A stretch of DNA of 15,281 nucleotides from Burkholderiales bacterium. Lineage in GTDB: Bacteria > Pseudomonadota > Gammaproteobacteria > Burkholderiales > SG8-39. The notes below the pieces were generated by a model. That model was not told the origin of the DNA and did not search any database. It saw nothing but the letters and a program-made list of their open reading frames with translations. This document shows positions 13,811 through 15,281 of the stretch, piece by piece. The stretch spans positions 1 to 15,281 of the forward strand of contig JAQSVY010000022.1 of assembly GCA_029266935.1 (NCBI GenBank). Reading direction: 5' to 3'. Within the stretch, counting starts at the first letter, position 1. The number at the start of each line of letters is the position of its first letter. The position numbers were made by a program, and so were the translations under genes.

Positions 13811-15281
13811 CAACCCCCTTCTGGATTTTTCCGGACTGCCGCGTTTTGTCGACATCAAGCCGCAGCATGTCGCGCCCGCCGTCGACCAGCTTCTCGCCCA
13901 GGGGCGGGAAGTCATCAAGAACGTTGCCATCGTCCCCGCCACGTGGGACCAGTTCGTGTCGCCGCTCGAGGACGCGAACGAGCGCATCGGGCGCGCCTGG
14001 GGCCAGGTCGCGCATCTGCATGCGGTGCTCGACAGCCCGCCGCTGCGCGAGGCCTACAACGCCAACCTGCCGAAGATCACGCAGTACTTCACGGAGCTCG
14101 GCCAGAACCAGGAGCTTTTCGAAAAATACAAGGAACTGAGAGCGTCGGCTGCATTTGCGCAGCTCAGCACCGCCCGAAAAAAAATCATCGAAAACGCTCT
14201 GCGCGATTTCCGCCTCGGCGGCGCCGAGCTGCCGGCCGCAGAGAAGAAGCGCTACGCCGAGATCCAGGAGGAGCTGGCGCGCATCGCGGCGAAGTTCTCG
14301 GAGAACGTGCTCGATGCCACCAATGCCTACAGCGTTGTCGTCGACAAGACCCGGATCGCCGGCCTTCCGGACGACGTGCTCCAGGCGGCGCGCGAGGCGG
14401 CGCAGAAGGACGAAAAGGAAGGATGGAAGTTCACGCTGCACGCGCCGTCCTACCTGCCGGTGATGCAGTACGCCGACGACCGCAGCCTGCGCGAGACGAT
14501 GTACCGGGAAAGCGTGACGCGCGCCTCCGAGTTCGGCAAGCCGGAATGGGACAACACCGCGCACGTCGCGCGCATCGTCGCCCTGCGCCACGAGCTGGCG
14601 CAGCTGCTCGGTTATGCGAACTTCGCCGAGGTCTCGCTGGTGCCGAAGATGGCGAAGTCGCCCGCCGAGGTGCTCGCCTTCCTCGACGACCTGGCGCGGC
14701 GCGCGCGCCCGTTCGCGGAGAAGGATGCAGCGGAGCTGCGCGAGTTCGCACGGTCAGAGCTGCAACTGCATGATCTCCAGGCCTGGGATCTTGCCTACGT
14801 GGCGGAGAAGCTGCGCGTGCAGCGCTATGCGTTCTCGGACCAGGAAGTGAAGCAGTACTTCCCAGAGGACGTGGTGATGCAGGGGCTTTTCCGCGTCGCG
14901 CAGACGCTCTACAGCATCAGGATCGGCGAAGCGAAGGCAGAGACCTGGCATCCCGACGTGCGCTTCTTCGACATCCGCGACGCCGCCGGCAGCCTCATCG
15001 GGCAGTTCTACGTCGACCTCTATGCGCGCGAGACCAAGCGCGGGGGCGCCTGGATGGACGACGCGATCACGCGGCGCAGGAAAGACGCGCGCCTGCAGAC
15101 GCCGGTCGCTTACCTCAACTGCAATTTCTCGCGGCCGGTGGGAACAAAGCCGGCGCTCTTCACGCACGACGAGGTGCTCACCCTCTTCCACGAGTTCGGC
15201 CACGGCCTGCACCACCTGCTCACCCGCGTCGAGGACCTCGGCGTCTCCGGCATCAACGGCGTCGAATGGGACGCGGTCGAG
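13797..15281 (+). CDS. prlC: oligopeptidase A, M3 family (3' end outside window)
   Basis: Oligopeptidase A is a cytoplasmic zinc endopeptidase that degrades short peptides, including cleaved signal peptides. 495 residues are visible of about 680 in the family. The start GTG 13797 gives V-L-Q-V-N-N-P-L-L-D-F-S-G-L-P-R-F, and GGAGAA at 13783-13788 supports it. It overlaps the original folD stop by 14 nt. The N-terminal helical region has L-R-E-A-Y near 83-87 and N-A-L-R-D-F near 133-138; later come S-Y-L-P-V-M-Q-Y, A-R-E-T-K-R-G-G-A-W-M-D-D and the zinc site H465-E466-F-G-H469. The window's last codon is Glu495, which lines up with the third zinc ligand of the family. No break is seen in the visible part. 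Confidence 0.95.
   Translation, partial: MLQVNNPLLDFSGLPRFVDIKPQHVAPAVDQLLAQGREVIKNVAIVPATWDQFVSPLEDANERIGRAWGQVAHLHAVLDSPPLREAYNANLPKITQYFTELGQNQELFEKYKELRASAAFAQLSTARKKIIENALRDFRLGGAELPAAEKKRYAEIQEELARIAAKFSENVLDATNAYSVVVDKTRIAGLPDDVLQAAREAAQKDEKEGWKFTLHAPSYLPVMQYADDRSLRETMYRESVTRASEFGKPEWDNTAHVARIVALRHELAQLLGYANFAEVSLVPKMAKSPAEVLAFLDDLARRARPFAEKDAAELREFARSELQLHDLQAWDLAYVAEKLRVQRYAFSDQEVKQYFPEDVVMQGLFRVAQTLYSIRIGEAKAETWHPDVRFFDIRDAAGSLIGQFYVDLYARETKRGGAWMDDAITRRRKDARLQTPVAYLNCNFSRPVGTKPALFTHDEVLTLFHEFGHGLHHLLTRVEDLGVSGINGVEWDAVE

Noticed and set aside
12790..14139. One long plus-strand frame that begins inside aceE and runs through folD into prlC (449 codons)
   Set aside because: The part before 13012 is antisense to aceE and the part after about 13761 is out of frame with prlC. 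It is open only because the folD stop is lost through the deletion, so it is not a real fusion gene.

Overview
The window looks like a stretch of betaproteobacterial chromosome, from an isolate or a metagenomic contig. The DNA is very GC-rich. Three traits fit that group: argA next to yggX, an aceE-aceF-lpdA cluster whose lpdA product carries its own N-terminal lipoyl domain, and folD divergent from aceE with prlC behind it. I cannot name a genus. Content is housekeeping metabolism. I see no phage, IS element, CRISPR array, tRNA or rRNA. Genes are tightly packed, and no stretch longer than about 100 bases lacks a gene.

Layout, left to right. (1) Plus strand 2-1548: the 3' end of a UxaA-family sugar-acid dehydratase gene, a DUF4126 membrane protein coupled to it by a TAATG overlap, and rsmE (16S rRNA m3U1498 methyltransferase). 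(2) Minus strand 1523-2098: a small exported ankyrin-type protein whose 3' end overlaps rsmE. (3) Plus strand 2179-5090: argA (N-acetylglutamate synthase), yggX (Fe(II)/oxidative-stress protein) and an M20 metallopeptidase. (4) Minus strand 13-kb to 5-kb direction (12929 down to 5041): aceE-aceF-lpdA for the whole pyruvate dehydrogenase complex, then rpiA, then an MFS transporter. Junctions are so tight (ATGA overlap, 0 nt, 15 nt, 0 nt) that these five genes are probably one transcript. The MFS gene overlaps the M20 gene tail to tail by 50 bp. (5) Plus strand 13012 to the right edge: folD, then prlC (oligopeptidase A, M3 family), which is cut by the window end at its last zinc ligand.

I did not find a new multi-gene system. 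The real anomalies are two internal deletions in core biosynthetic genes. The argA product lacks about 40 residues of its acetyltransferase core, in frame. folD lacks about 41 nt encoding the conserved PVPGGVGP region, and this shifts its frame; the junction carries a short sequence that would be a direct repeat in the intact gene, the signature of slippage or an assembly collapse. Either the strain has damaged arginine and one-carbon genes, or the sequence has two deletion errors. Read-level checking would decide. Lesser points are three nearly identical lipoyl-domain coding segments in aceF/lpdA, a perfect TATAAT placed so that yggX mRNA could be leaderless, and a variant SPOUT knot motif in RsmE.
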